Shown piece by piece: positions 25,505-32,590 of a stretch of DNA of 32,590 bases. A program made the translations under genes and the position numbers. This DNA is from Thermoplasmatota archaeon (GTDB lineage Archaea; Thermoplasmatota; Thermoplasmata; Halarchaeoplasmatales; Halarchaeoplasmataceae). The stretch spans positions 1 through 32,590 of the forward strand of contig JAGXLI010000017.1 of assembly GCA_018334755.1 (NCBI GenBank), in the 5' to 3' direction. How positions within the stretch are numbered: the first letter of the stretch is position 1; each line of letters opens with the position of its first letter. The notes beneath the pieces were generated by a model. The model saw nothing but the letters and a program-made list of their open reading frames with translations. It was not told the origin of the DNA and did no database searches.

Positions 25505-26453
25505 ACTCTATAAAGAAAAATTCGAGCAGGTCAAAGAAGAAGTAAGCAAGGTCATCATCGGCTATGAAGATGTGATAGATGATTTTTTGGTGTGCTTGAT
25601 GACCGGTGGGCACCTCTTACTGGAAGGTGTCCCTGGAATAGCCAAGACCACCATGATAAAAGTTTTCACGAAGGCTGTCGATCTCGACTACGAGAGGATA
25701 CAGTTCACCCAGGATATGCTGCCGGCGGATATCTCCGGGCACTACTATTATGACCAGAAAAGCAGTGAATTCGAGTTGAGGAAAGGACCGGTCTTCGCTC
25801 AGGTACTGATGGCGGACGAGATAAACAGGGCACCGCCCAAAACGCAGTCTGCTCTTATAGAGGCGATGCAGGAGAACCAGGTGACCATAGAAGGTAAAAC
25901 GTTGGGACTTCCGAAACCTTTTTTCGTAATAGCCACCAGGAATCCGATCGAGACCGAGGGAGTTTATCCCCTGCCTGAAGCCCAACTTGACAGGTTCATG
26001 ATAAAGAGCGACATGGGTTATCTCGGTCGTGAAGACGAGTTGGATATGCTGAAGAGCAAGAATGGCGATTGGGACGAGGAAAAAGTGAACAAGGTGAAAG
26101 ACGACTTCGGATTGCAGATCCGTGGCCTTCATGATGATGTCTTCGTTTCCAACAGCGTGCTAAGTTACATAAGAGACATAATCTTCGAGACTAGGAACGT
26201 CGATGAACTAGTTGTAGGGGCTTCCCCGAGGGCCGGTGAGCAACTGCTCTATGCATCGAAAGCTTTCGCCCTCATCAGTGAGAAGGATTACGTGATACCC
26301 GATCACGTTAAAGAGATGGCAAGAAGGGTATTACCCCACAGGTTGATCGTTTCAGTGGAGGCCGAATTGGAAGATATAGATGAACACCATATCTTAGATG
26401 ATATACTGGAGGAGAGAGTGGAAGCTCCAAAAGGGGATCTTTCTAGAGACTAG
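25482..26453 (+). CDS. MoxR-family AAA+ ATPase
   Basis: 323 residues from ATG 25482. Walker A is GVPGIAKTT (49-57), Walker B is LMADEINRAPPKTQSALIEAMQE (D112, E113; given as motif span 109-131), sensor 1 is ATRNP (N154), the arginine region is LPEAQLDRF, and the C-terminal lid contains SPRAGEQLL. This is the standard MoxR set. These ATPases are thought to act as chaperones that activate or insert metal-containing or envelope proteins with a DUF58/vWA partner, here encoded on the converging operon. Start is uncertain: ATG 25482 abuts AAAGGAG, while TTG 25491 has it 9 bases upstream. Overlaps the end of DUF4350 by about 20 bases. Confidence 0.93.
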   Translation: MKNLEDHELYKEKFEQVKEEVSKVIIGYEDVIDDFLVCLMTGGHLLLEGVPGIAKTTMIKVFTKAVDLDYERIQFTQDMLPADISGHYYYDQKSSEFELRKGPVFAQVLMADEINRAPPKTQSALIEAMQENQVTIEGKTLGLPKPFFVIATRNPIETEGVYPLPEAQLDRFMIKSDMGYLGREDELDMLKSKNGDWDEEKVNKVKDDFGLQIRGLHDDVFVSNSVLSYIRDIIFETRNVDELVVGASPRAGEQLLYASKAFALISEKDYVIPDHVKEMARRVLPHRLIVSVEAELEDIDEHHILDDILEERVEAPKGDLSRD

Positions 26454-26947
26454 TCTTTCATCTCCAGTATCATGTGATAGGGTACCGCGATCAGCATACC
26501 CGTGCCTAAAAACAGGAGAGTCTGTGGCCCTCTATTTTCCGCTGAAATGATGAAATCGGAGATACCTAATAGAGCCGGAAGTAGGTAGAACAGCAAACCG
26601 GTCATAAAGACGTAAGAAAGAGCGATACCGAGAGGTCTCAACCTGATCTTCGGCTCGTCCAAAAGTACCACCAACCAGTATATCAATAGAGGAACGGCAA
26701 AACTGATCAGAAATATGAATAATGAAAAAAGCTCATTCAGCGATCCGGCGGAGATGAAGAACGGTGTAAATAAAGTGACAAAAAGCAGTGAAGGGAAGAC
26801 GAACCGGTTTTTCTCTCGATGGACGCAGTAAGAGACCAGTAAAAAAGGTATCACTACTAAGAGTGAATATAATGTCTCGGAATGGTATATAGTAGACAGG
26901 ACGAGTATAGATCCGAGGAGATGCGCGGTAATTTTTTTAGCTTTCAT
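26450..26947 (-). CDS. Small multi-pass membrane protein of the MoxR cluster
   Basis: 165 residues with about five hydrophobic helices (near 8-22, 26-43, 50-68, 72-93, 105-128) and a sixth weaker one at the C terminus; charged loops are short. No family recognised. The ATG is preceded by GGGGTGAGAG and overlaps the DUF58 stop by 4 bases, so it is the last gene of the DUF1616-DUF58 operon. Its stop shares the palindromic CTAG at 26450-26453 with the stop of moxR on the other strand. Confidence 0.7.
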   Translation of the reverse strand: MKAKKITAHLLGSILVLSTIYHSETLYSLLVVIPFLLVSYCVHREKNRFVFPSLLFVTLFTPFFISAGSLNELFSLFIFLISFAVPLLIYWLVVLLDEPKIRLRPLGIALSYVFMTGLLFYLLPALLGISDFIISAENRGPQTLLFLGTGMLIAVPYHMILEMKD

Positions 26948-28335
26948 GTCTTTCTCTCACCCCATTCCTCCAGTATGGTGAAACCCTCTCTATCGGGATA
27001 GAGTTCGAATATAGGACAGCCCAACCGTTCTATGTAACCTAAAATGTTCTCCAGCTTTTCATACTCTTGGTAAGCCTTCTCAAGTGTTTTTTCCTCAACT
27101 TCTTCCACATCATACCATGGACTGAAAGGAACTATGAGCCACACCTCATGTTTCATCTCCTTTAGATGTTCTACGGCTTTCAGCGTCGCCTTAGCCTGCA
27201 TCTCCAGGTCAGAGATGATTATCACCAATTTTCTTTTTTCCTCCCTCGCCTTGATCTGGTCGACGGCAGAAAGTACCCCGGCGATGTCCTTGCGTCCACT
27301 CTTAGAGATGAATTTTCCGATCTTTTCGGAAAACCGTTTTTCATCTGAGTCCAGATCGGAAAGATCTAGAGAATCGTCATACCTGTCCATCGACATGTCT
27401 TTAGGATCGATAGCCCCTGGAAGGTCACTGACTTTCTCATACAACATCCTAAAGATCGTACTTTCCAGGTCTGGACTCTTATGAAATATCACTTTTTTGT
27501 GATCATAAGCGGTCATGCCTATCTCGTGACCTAGAGTTTCAAAGTTCTTCAACATCTGAAGAGAAACGTAAATGGAATGATCGAGTTTCGTCGTGCCGTT
27601 AGGTAGTTTTCTTCTCATGGATGGAGAACAATCGAGCAGTATCTGGGCACCGATGGGAGAGACCCTTTCGTAGATCCTAGTCATCAATTTCTGGAACTTG
27701 GAAAATGACTTCCAGTGTATATCTCTCAGTGAATCGCCCGGGTGGAACTCTCTGATCCCTTCGAATTCATTAGAGCGCTGTGTGAAAGCGAAAGGATCCT
27801 CAACGAACTCCTCCGCATGTTTTCTCTTCGAGTACGTTTTAGCTCTTTTTATCGCTTCCTTCGAACTCCGTACGACCACTTCCTCCTCGATATCGTGCTC
27901 TATCTCCTTCTTATATATCCTCAGAGGATCGTAAAGCCAGACCTCTATCTTCCCCAGCTTGTGATATCCTCTGCTTTGAGGTATAACTTGATATGAAAAT
28001 CGAGAACCCGTTCTTACCTGTTCTTCTTCATCTTTTCCTTTCAACTCGAATTCGTCGTTCATCTTCTTTGAGAATTTGAGATCTAAAACTCTACTGCCTT
28101 TCACCTTATGTTGGACCTTGAAGGCCTCGCCGACCGTTTTGTTTCCCTCAGGTAAACGGTCTTCGATATTTACAGAACAGTTGGCGATCTCAGCCCTTGA
28201 ATAGAAGAACAGAGAAAACAACAATGCGGCGGTCACCGCCACGTAGGGCTCACTTAAATACATCGAGATAGCTACTAGAAAGATAGGTAGTAAGAGCAAT
28301 ATCTTGCCCCTTCTACTGAGTTTCACTTCTATCAA
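26944..28335 (-). CDS. DUF58 / vWA-like protein
   Basis: 463 residues from TTG 28335. Two membrane helices near the N terminus (~11-28, 31-46) precede a beta-rich extracytoplasmic or cytoplasmic domain. The DUF58 signature is REFHPGDSLRDIHWKS (~195-210). A von Willebrand-A-like fold follows: LLDCSPSM (~233-240) gives the DxSxS metal site and VIIISDLEM a later strand. DUF58 proteins are the usual partners of MoxR ATPases. The start was chosen because GGAGG (28342-28346) is 6 bases upstream and the TTG directly follows the DUF1616 stop (TGA-T-TTG); the frame also extends upstream to 28389. Confidence 0.9.
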   Translation of the reverse strand: MIEVKLSRRGKILLLLPIFLVAISMYLSEPYVAVTAALLFSLFFYSRAEIANCSVNIEDRLPEGNKTVGEAFKVQHKVKGSRVLDLKFSKKMNDEFELKGKDEEEQVRTGSRFSYQVIPQSRGYHKLGKIEVWLYDPLRIYKKEIEHDIEEEVVVRSSKEAIKRAKTYSKRKHAEEFVEDPFAFTQRSNEFEGIREFHPGDSLRDIHWKSFSKFQKLMTRIYERVSPIGAQILLDCSPSMRRKLPNGTTKLDHSIYVSLQMLKNFETLGHEIGMTAYDHKKVIFHKSPDLESTIFRMLYEKVSDLPGAIDPKDMSMDRYDDSLDLSDLDSDEKRFSEKIGKFISKSGRKDIAGVLSAVDQIKAREEKRKLVIIISDLEMQAKATLKAVEHLKEMKHEVWLIVPFSPWYDVEEVEEKTLEKAYQEYEKLENILGYIERLGCPIFELYPDREGFTILEEWGERKT

Positions 28336-28336
28336 A

Positions 28337-29242
28337 TCATCCCTCCAACACATCGACCCACAGATGGAGCTGCCTGTAAACGTCTCCATCTTTCAGCAGG
28401 AAGAAATTGAGTTTGATAGCTCTGCCTTCTTCTCCTATCGAAAAGTTGACGGTCCTATTCCATTTTTCACCGTGCCTTAATCTGACACTGGTTTCTTTAT
28501 AGGTATTGTTCGATGGGAGTGTGACGTTGAAATCCTCCGGTATATCCCCTTCATCGCTCATATTATCGTACGAATGCCCTGCACCTATCACTAAGGTGTA
28601 ATTTACCGAGGCATGCTCCCGATTGGTAACCATCACTATGACCGTCCCGGTCTCATTAACAGTCAGGTTAGTGGGGTAATCATCGGCCATCCCCTCCGGA
28701 CCAAGAACACCGAACTCGGTGAATCGCTCCCCTGTCCTCGGGGTCGTAGCAATGTGGTAAGCCAGAGATCCGGAGGCGATCAGTAACCCCACGGTAGCTA
28801 TCACTAGGGCTTTGTCGATGATATCATAATTTTCCCAGTCCGGCGGATCTATCTCGAACTCGATGCTGAACATCTCCTCCGTCGGGATCGTCCTCCGGCG
28901 CAGAAAGGCGAGTAAAGAAAATGTGAATATGAACAGAGATTGTGAATATAATATGGGAACGAGGCTGATCTCCCAGATATAGTTCAAAAGAAGACCTATA
29001 AGCGGCGTTATCGCGATGCTCAAACCGAAAGAGAGTGCGATCCTCTCTATCTTGTCCAAAGGTTCTTCTTCTGGAAACAGGAAAGATATCAGTACGTACC
29101 CAGGGAAGAAGAGTATGAAGGGAAGACCCAAGATCGTTCTCATAGCGCTGTCAGGAACGAGCGCTATCGCGATGATAAGTAAAGCTGTAACTACCGCCAC
29201 AAACAGCAGATCCCACGGCTTTTCCTTGATCTCGATCTTCAA
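28337..29242 (-). CDS. DUF1616-family membrane protein
   Basis: 301 residues from a TTG start with AGGTG 9 bases upstream. Four N-terminal membrane helices include the family signature RTILGLPFILFFPGYVL followed by FPEEEPLDKIERIALSFGLS. A fifth helix (~144-163) leads to an exported beta-rich domain (~170-301) with several N-x-S/T sequons, which looks like an Ig/CARDB-type module. DUF1616 proteins are widespread in archaea and are linked to S-layer or polysaccharide loci; biochemical function is unknown. First gene of the minus-strand half of the MoxR cluster. Confidence 0.87.
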   Translation of the reverse strand: MKIEIKEKPWDLLFVAVVTALLIIAIALVPDSAMRTILGLPFILFFPGYVLISFLFPEEEPLDKIERIALSFGLSIAITPLIGLLLNYIWEISLVPILYSQSLFIFTFSLLAFLRRRTIPTEEMFSIEFEIDPPDWENYDIIDKALVIATVGLLIASGSLAYHIATTPRTGERFTEFGVLGPEGMADDYPTNLTVNETGTVIVMVTNREHASVNYTLVIGAGHSYDNMSDEGDIPEDFNVTLPSNNTYKETSVRLRHGEKWNRTVNFSIGEEGRAIKLNFFLLKDGDVYRQLHLWVDVLEG

Positions 29243-29277
29243 CGGCTCGACACCTGTTCTTTCAGATTAATAACTTC

Positions 29278-29286
29278 TTTATAAAT
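29278..29286 (-). promoter_or_regulatory. TATA box for the DUF1616-DUF58 operon
   Basis: ATTTATAAA on the minus strand, centred 40 bases before the TTG at 29242, leaves a leader of roughly 14 bases that holds the AGGTG ribosome-binding sequence. A TTG start with a real leader fits the pattern elsewhere in the window. Confidence 0.5.
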
Positions 29287-29395
29287 CATTTTGTTTTGAA
29301 GAGTTTGAGAAGAAGACAAAGAGGCTACAATTGAAAAATCCACCAAAATCTCTAATATCTCTTCCCAGCTATCGTTTTACGAAGGTCTTAGTAAG

Positions 29396-29800
29396 ATGTT
29401 GATAATGGAATTCGACGGTTCCTGTCTGAAAAATCCAGGTGGGCCCGGCGGATATGGGGTGGTCATCAAAAAGGACGGGAGAACGATAGACGAATTGACC
29501 GGGAAGATCAGGAAGATGGACGGCCTGACCAACAACAGAGCGGAATACCTGGCTCTCATAATCGGTCTGAAATATCTTAAGATGCATTATCCCGAGGAAT
29601 CGGTCATCTGTAAAGGCGACTCGATGTTGGTGATAAAACAGATGGAGGGTAGTTTAAGCGTGAACAGAGATGATCTCTTCGATCTTTGGAAGAAGGCATC
29701 GAAGGCAGTAAAAGGTATGAACGTCAGCTTCGAATGGATCGAGAGGGAAGAGAACGGCAGGGCCGATGAACTGAGCCGGAGAATGGTCCCCGTAGATTAA
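29396..29800 (+). CDS. rnhA: Ribonuclease HI (archaeal type)
   Basis: 134 residues. The four catalytic acids are visible: D7 in EFDGSCLKNPGGPGGYG, E50 in TNNRAEYLAL, D75 in KGDSMLVIKQ and D124 in NGRADELSR. It removes RNA from RNA-DNA hybrids. Compact, without the basic protrusion of E. coli RNase HI, as in other archaeal and short bacterial members. The ATG at 29396 gives MLIMEFDG; the next ATG three codons on would also work. Single gene between the divergent DUF1616 operon and the convergent carboxypeptidase. Confidence 0.93.
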   Translation: MLIMEFDGSCLKNPGGPGGYGVVIKKDGRTIDELTGKIRKMDGLTNNRAEYLALIIGLKYLKMHYPEESVICKGDSMLVIKQMEGSLSVNRDDLFDLWKKASKAVKGMNVSFEWIEREENGRADELSRRMVPVD

Positions 29801-29823
29801 AGCAGGAGGATTATCTAGTCCTT

Positions 29824-31320
29824 TTAGAGACCGTAGATCGAACCGTACTTATCTTCTAGATGATCTAGATGGTACTCCGCCGTCAATTCTTCTCCGGTCA
29901 ATCTTTCAGTCATCTTTTTCGCCTTGTACTTCCTCCCATGCTGGTGTATATTCTCCCTCAGCCACCCTCTCAAGCTTTCAAATCGTCCTTGAGATATATC
30001 ATCTTTCAGCCCGTCGATCTCTTCTCTCGCAGTATCGAAGATCTGGGCGGCGTAGAGATTACCCAGGGCGTAGGTCGGGAAATATCCGAACTGCCCGGCG
30101 GACCAGTGTACGTCCTGAAGGACCCCTTGAGCCGGGTCCTCGGGAACTATATCAAGATACTCGTCCATCTTGTTTTCCCAGACCACTTTAGTTTCTTCCG
30201 GTTCGAGTTCATCTCTGAAAAGTCCAAGTTCTATATCGTACCTGAGAGCTATATGAAGATTGTAAGTGACCTCGTCGGCCTCCACCCTTATGAAAGTGGG
30301 TTTTACCCGGTTGATCCTTCTATAAAACTCGTCTTTCGAATGTTTTTTCAAGCCGGAAAAATTCTCACACAGTTTCGGGAAGATGTGATCCAAAAATTCC
30401 CTACTCCTTCCTACAAAGTTCTCCCACATCCTGGACTGTGACTCGTGATATCCCATCGAGATGTATCCTCCTAGGTGTTGGCCGTACCACTCCGAAGGGA
30501 GACCCTGCTCGTACAGTGCATGACCTGTTTCGTGCATCAAGCTGAATATAGATGTGATATTTTCTTCAGAGTACCTGTTCGTTAACCTTACATCGTCGTC
30601 CATGCCTATCGTAAATGGGTGCACCGCCTTATCGAGTCTACCGTGTTCAAAATCGAATCCTAGGTCTTCAGTAAGTTCCCGGCATAGCTTTTTCTGTTCT
30701 TTGACCGGGAACGTTTTTCCCTCAAAGACGCCCTTACCGGGTTCTAAGTCTTTAGACAATATCTTACTGACGATAGAGGATAGTTCCTTTTTCATCGGAT
30801 CGAAAATTTTCTTTACCTTCTCGGCGGTGAAGCCAGGTTCGTATTCATCTATGAAGGCGTCATAGGTTTCGTTCTCATACCCTATGTATTCTGCCGCCTC
30901 TTTCTTCAGTTCTATCTGCTTTTCAAGATGGGGCAAAAAATGTTCGAAATCCGATCTTTCTCTAGCTTCCTCCCACGCGGACTGTGCCTTCGTAGAGGCC
31001 TTCGACATCTTCTTTATGAGTTCATCAGGAACTTTGTACTTACGCTCGAAATCTCTGGTCATCTCCCTGACAGCGGCCTTTTGAACCTCGTCCAGTTCCG
31101 CCTGAGCCGATTCTTTGTTCAGCTCGTCGATACATCTTTTTGTCTTCTCAGAGGTGAGCTTTTCGTGATAGAGCTGGGAGAGTTCGGCCTTGCTCTCAGA
31201 GCGCCCTTCGACCGCCCCTTTGGGCATGTAAGTTCTTTCATCCCAGACCAAAAGAGAAAGGCTCCTTTGTATGTTCTGCAGCTGCTCGGATATCTCCAAA
31301 AGATCCTCGTAAGTTGACAT
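29824..31320 (-). CDS. Carboxypeptidase Taq (M32 metallocarboxypeptidase)
   Basis: 498 residues, normal for M32 (~500). The zinc site is HETGH (H263-H267) in SLMHETGHALYEQG, with the third ligand Glu in GYHESQSRMWEN. The M32 motifs DEYEPGFT, HPFT and RVEADEVTYNLHIALRYDIE are present. Removes C-terminal amino acids broadly; cytoplasmic, no signal peptide, helix-rich. A TATA box is 26 bases upstream of the ATG and no ribosome-binding site is seen, so the message is probably leaderless. A single-gene unit convergent with rnhA. Confidence 0.96.
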   Translation of the reverse strand: MSTYEDLLEISEQLQNIQRSLSLLVWDERTYMPKGAVEGRSESKAELSQLYHEKLTSEKTKRCIDELNKESAQAELDEVQKAAVREMTRDFERKYKVPDELIKKMSKASTKAQSAWEEARERSDFEHFLPHLEKQIELKKEAAEYIGYENETYDAFIDEYEPGFTAEKVKKIFDPMKKELSSIVSKILSKDLEPGKGVFEGKTFPVKEQKKLCRELTEDLGFDFEHGRLDKAVHPFTIGMDDDVRLTNRYSEENITSIFSLMHETGHALYEQGLPSEWYGQHLGGYISMGYHESQSRMWENFVGRSREFLDHIFPKLCENFSGLKKHSKDEFYRRINRVKPTFIRVEADEVTYNLHIALRYDIELGLFRDELEPEETKVVWENKMDEYLDIVPEDPAQGVLQDVHWSAGQFGYFPTYALGNLYAAQIFDTAREEIDGLKDDISQGRFESLRGWLRENIHQHGRKYKAKKMTERLTGEELTAEYHLDHLEDKYGSIYGL

Positions 31321-31342
31321 GGGGAGGAAAAAAATGACTAAA

Positions 31343-31350
31343 TAATTAAA
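31343..31350 (-). promoter_or_regulatory. TATA box for the M32 carboxypeptidase
   Basis: TTTAATTA on the minus strand is centred 26 bases before ATG 31320, the textbook archaeal position for a leaderless start. Confidence 0.5.
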
Positions 31351-31405
31351 TCTTGTTCTGATTTATCGAACCGAACTTTCAAAGTCGGAGCGATGTAGAT
31401 TTTAA

Positions 31406-31561
31406 ATATTTTCTCTCGTTGTTTTTATCGGGGGTTCAAAAGTTGAAGTTGTCCGTTCAGATAGGGAAGATCACCTTAACGGTATGATCACGCGATCGGA
31501 CCTGATGAAGACCTATAAGGTGATGCAGGAAGTGGAACGCTTCAGGGGCGAGGAGATCTAG
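31406..31561 (+). pseudogene. Relic of a CBS-domain protein (C-terminal end only)
   Basis: This frame follows a stop at 31403 and runs to TAG at 31559-31561. From about 31439 it reads VEVVRSDREDHLNGMITRSD then LMKTYKVMQE..., the closing strand-helix of a CBS domain (compare the usual pattern of acidic turn, LVGIITRSDL and a helix). No ATG, GTG or TTG precedes this motif in frame. The first in-frame ATG (31471) would give only 25 residues. A TATA-like TTTAAATAT (31401-31409) and a GGGGGT before a TTG at 31443 look like the gene's original front end, but that TTG is in another frame and stops after 14 codons. An internal deletion is the simplest explanation. It lies in the 348-bp stretch between the carboxypeptidase and the next gene. 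Confidence 0.5.
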
Positions 31562-31627
31562 TAAAGTGGGAACAAAATTCTGTCCTCTGACGCTTCAATA
31601 TTCACATCCTCCTTGACAATACCTAAA

Positions 31628-31636
31628 TCATAAATA
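31628..31636 (+). promoter_or_regulatory. TATA box for the secreted-protein gene
   Basis: CATAAATAC is centred about 37 bases before ATG 31669. The leader of ~10 bases carries AGGTGG (31658-31663), 5 bases from the ATG. Confidence 0.45.
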
Positions 31637-31668
31637 CCTCAAGTTTTATTTTCGGCTAGGTGGAAAAA

Positions 31669-32590
31669 ATGAAGACAAAGCTATACTGCCTTTTAGTATT
31701 CCTATTTTTATTATCCTCAGCTATATTTTTAGGGCTGGGGAGAACTGAAGATCAGATAGTGCCTGAGAAGGAAACGACTGAGGATCTTGATACTCAAGAG
31801 AAAATAAGTTCTAACACCTCTACAGATATCCCGGCCTTCGAGGTAGGGGATAACTGGACATACCACAGGGAGACTGAGGGGAACTCAAGTGACAGCGGAT
31901 ATATCTACATAGAAGAAAATATCACATATACCGTTTCACAGATAGAGACTTACACCTACAACGGAACAGAGTATTACGGATATAATGTCAGCGTAGATGG
32001 TGAAATCATAGAGGGAGAAATAGAAGCTTATGGCTTTAATATACATTCTGGCGAGATAGACGGATATCGATTCCAAAGGATGAGCGATCTGGGAACCGTT
32101 GTTAATTATGAATGGAGAAAGATGGAAGGAAATGTCACCTATCAGGGTGATACCTATCCGGCAACTATATGGAGGGAGACACTGAGTCACGCTGACCCGG
32201 TCGTAGAGAATCATGATTTTCCGATAGAGCTGGGCGGCGAGTTCTATGCGAATACGACTCAGAGATCTAGAAACTACCAGAGGATAAAGATAGGAAGCTT
32301 CATGGATGAAGAACAGACAGATTATCAGAATACAACGAGCGAGAAAAATGTGAGTACATCGCCAACGAAGAAGGATGTATCTGTCCCAGCTGGAGATTTC
32401 ACCGGTTTTGAGATGAACAGTACCCCGCCTGAAGATGATAGTTATTTCAAATATAATTATGCCCCCTCCGCAAAGAACTACGTCTGGTCATATTCTTATT
32501 CCCCATCCAATAATATATCCACTGAGGAAGAACTGTTGAGCTACAATGTTTCAAACAGGACCGAATCTTTATCTATATCGCCCAAGAAGG
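31669..32590 (+). CDS. Secreted or lipid-anchored protein, 3' truncated by the window end
   Basis: The frame is open from ATG 31669 to the last base, 307 codons without a stop. An N-terminal signal peptide (MKTKLYCLLVFLFLLSSAIFL, span 1-21) is followed by an acidic Thr/Ser-rich stretch (~25-55) and then a beta-rich domain beginning FEVGDNWTYHRE, with many Tyr, Asn and Thr residues and N-x-S/T sequons. The FxxGDxWxY opening recurs in secreted archaeal proteins of unknown function, in my recollection. The C-terminal anchor, if any, is beyond the window. A good ribosome-binding site and TATA box support this start. Confidence 0.75.
   Translation, partial: MKTKLYCLLVFLFLLSSAIFLGLGRTEDQIVPEKETTEDLDTQEKISSNTSTDIPAFEVGDNWTYHRETEGNSSDSGYIYIEENITYTVSQIETYTYNGTEYYGYNVSVDGEIIEGEIEAYGFNIHSGEIDGYRFQRMSDLGTVVNYEWRKMEGNVTYQGDTYPATIWRETLSHADPVVENHDFPIELGGEFYANTTQRSRNYQRIKIGSFMDEEQTDYQNTTSEKNVSTSPTKKDVSVPAGDFTGFEMNSTPPEDDSYFKYNYAPSAKNYVWSYSYSPSNNISTEEELLSYNVSNRTESLSISPKK

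Noticed and set aside
31936-32214. 92-codon minus-strand frame at the right end
   Set aside because: It lies opposite the signal-peptide-bearing open frame that continues to the window end and has better start signals.

Overview
This 32.6 kb window is archaeal chromosome. The archaeal signs are: TATA-box promoters placed so that the start codon sits roughly 22-35 bases downstream (leaderless mRNAs), a class I (archaeal) CCA-adding enzyme, a carboxypeptidase Taq (M32) gene, a split glycine dehydrogenase (GcvPA/GcvPB), and an archaeal-style MoxR/DUF58/DUF1616/DUF4350 surface cluster. The proteins are rich in Glu/Asp and Lys, which would fit a euryarchaeal lineage, possibly Thermoplasmatota-like and mildly halophilic. 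That placement is inference; no rRNA or other marker gene is present. I found no tRNA, rRNA, CRISPR array, insertion sequence or phage gene.

Layout. 1-2432: the tail of a Pro/Gly/Gln-rich protein ending in a zinc ribbon, then an operon of a PrsW-type intramembrane protease and two small membrane proteins, one Cys-rich. 2478-4983: a tight operon of a threonine-synthase-like PLP enzyme, a DUF1611/DgcN-family P-loop protein and a GNAT acetyltransferase, probably one amino-acid modification pathway. 5046-16334: central carbon genes: pyruvate phosphate dikinase, pyruvate kinase, and glycine dehydrogenase subunits 2 and 1. Between the first two lies a 1407-residue TPR protein with a C-terminal zinc domain. 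16496-17923: an orphan membrane histidine kinase, divergent from gcvPA across an intergenic region with a 36-bp inverted repeat. 18069-22087: CCA-adding enzyme, ribulose-phosphate 3-epimerase, family 2 glycosyltransferase, and a class V aminotransferase whose 5' region carries a degenerate copy of its own N-terminal coding sequence.

22152-29242: a MoxR-type cluster split into two converging operons that share a CTAG at their stop codons. The plus-strand arm encodes a surface protein with a DUF4129-like tail, a DUF4350 protein and a MoxR ATPase. The minus-strand arm encodes DUF1616, DUF58 and a small membrane protein. 29396-31320: RNase HI and carboxypeptidase Taq. 31321-32590: a relic of a CBS-domain gene, then a secreted protein that runs off the window.

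The best candidates for something undescribed are the PLP enzyme/DUF1611/GNAT operon, the two-armed MoxR cluster, and the giant TPR protein with two alternating repeat flavours. All functional proposals rest on motif recognition by eye; no database search was run.
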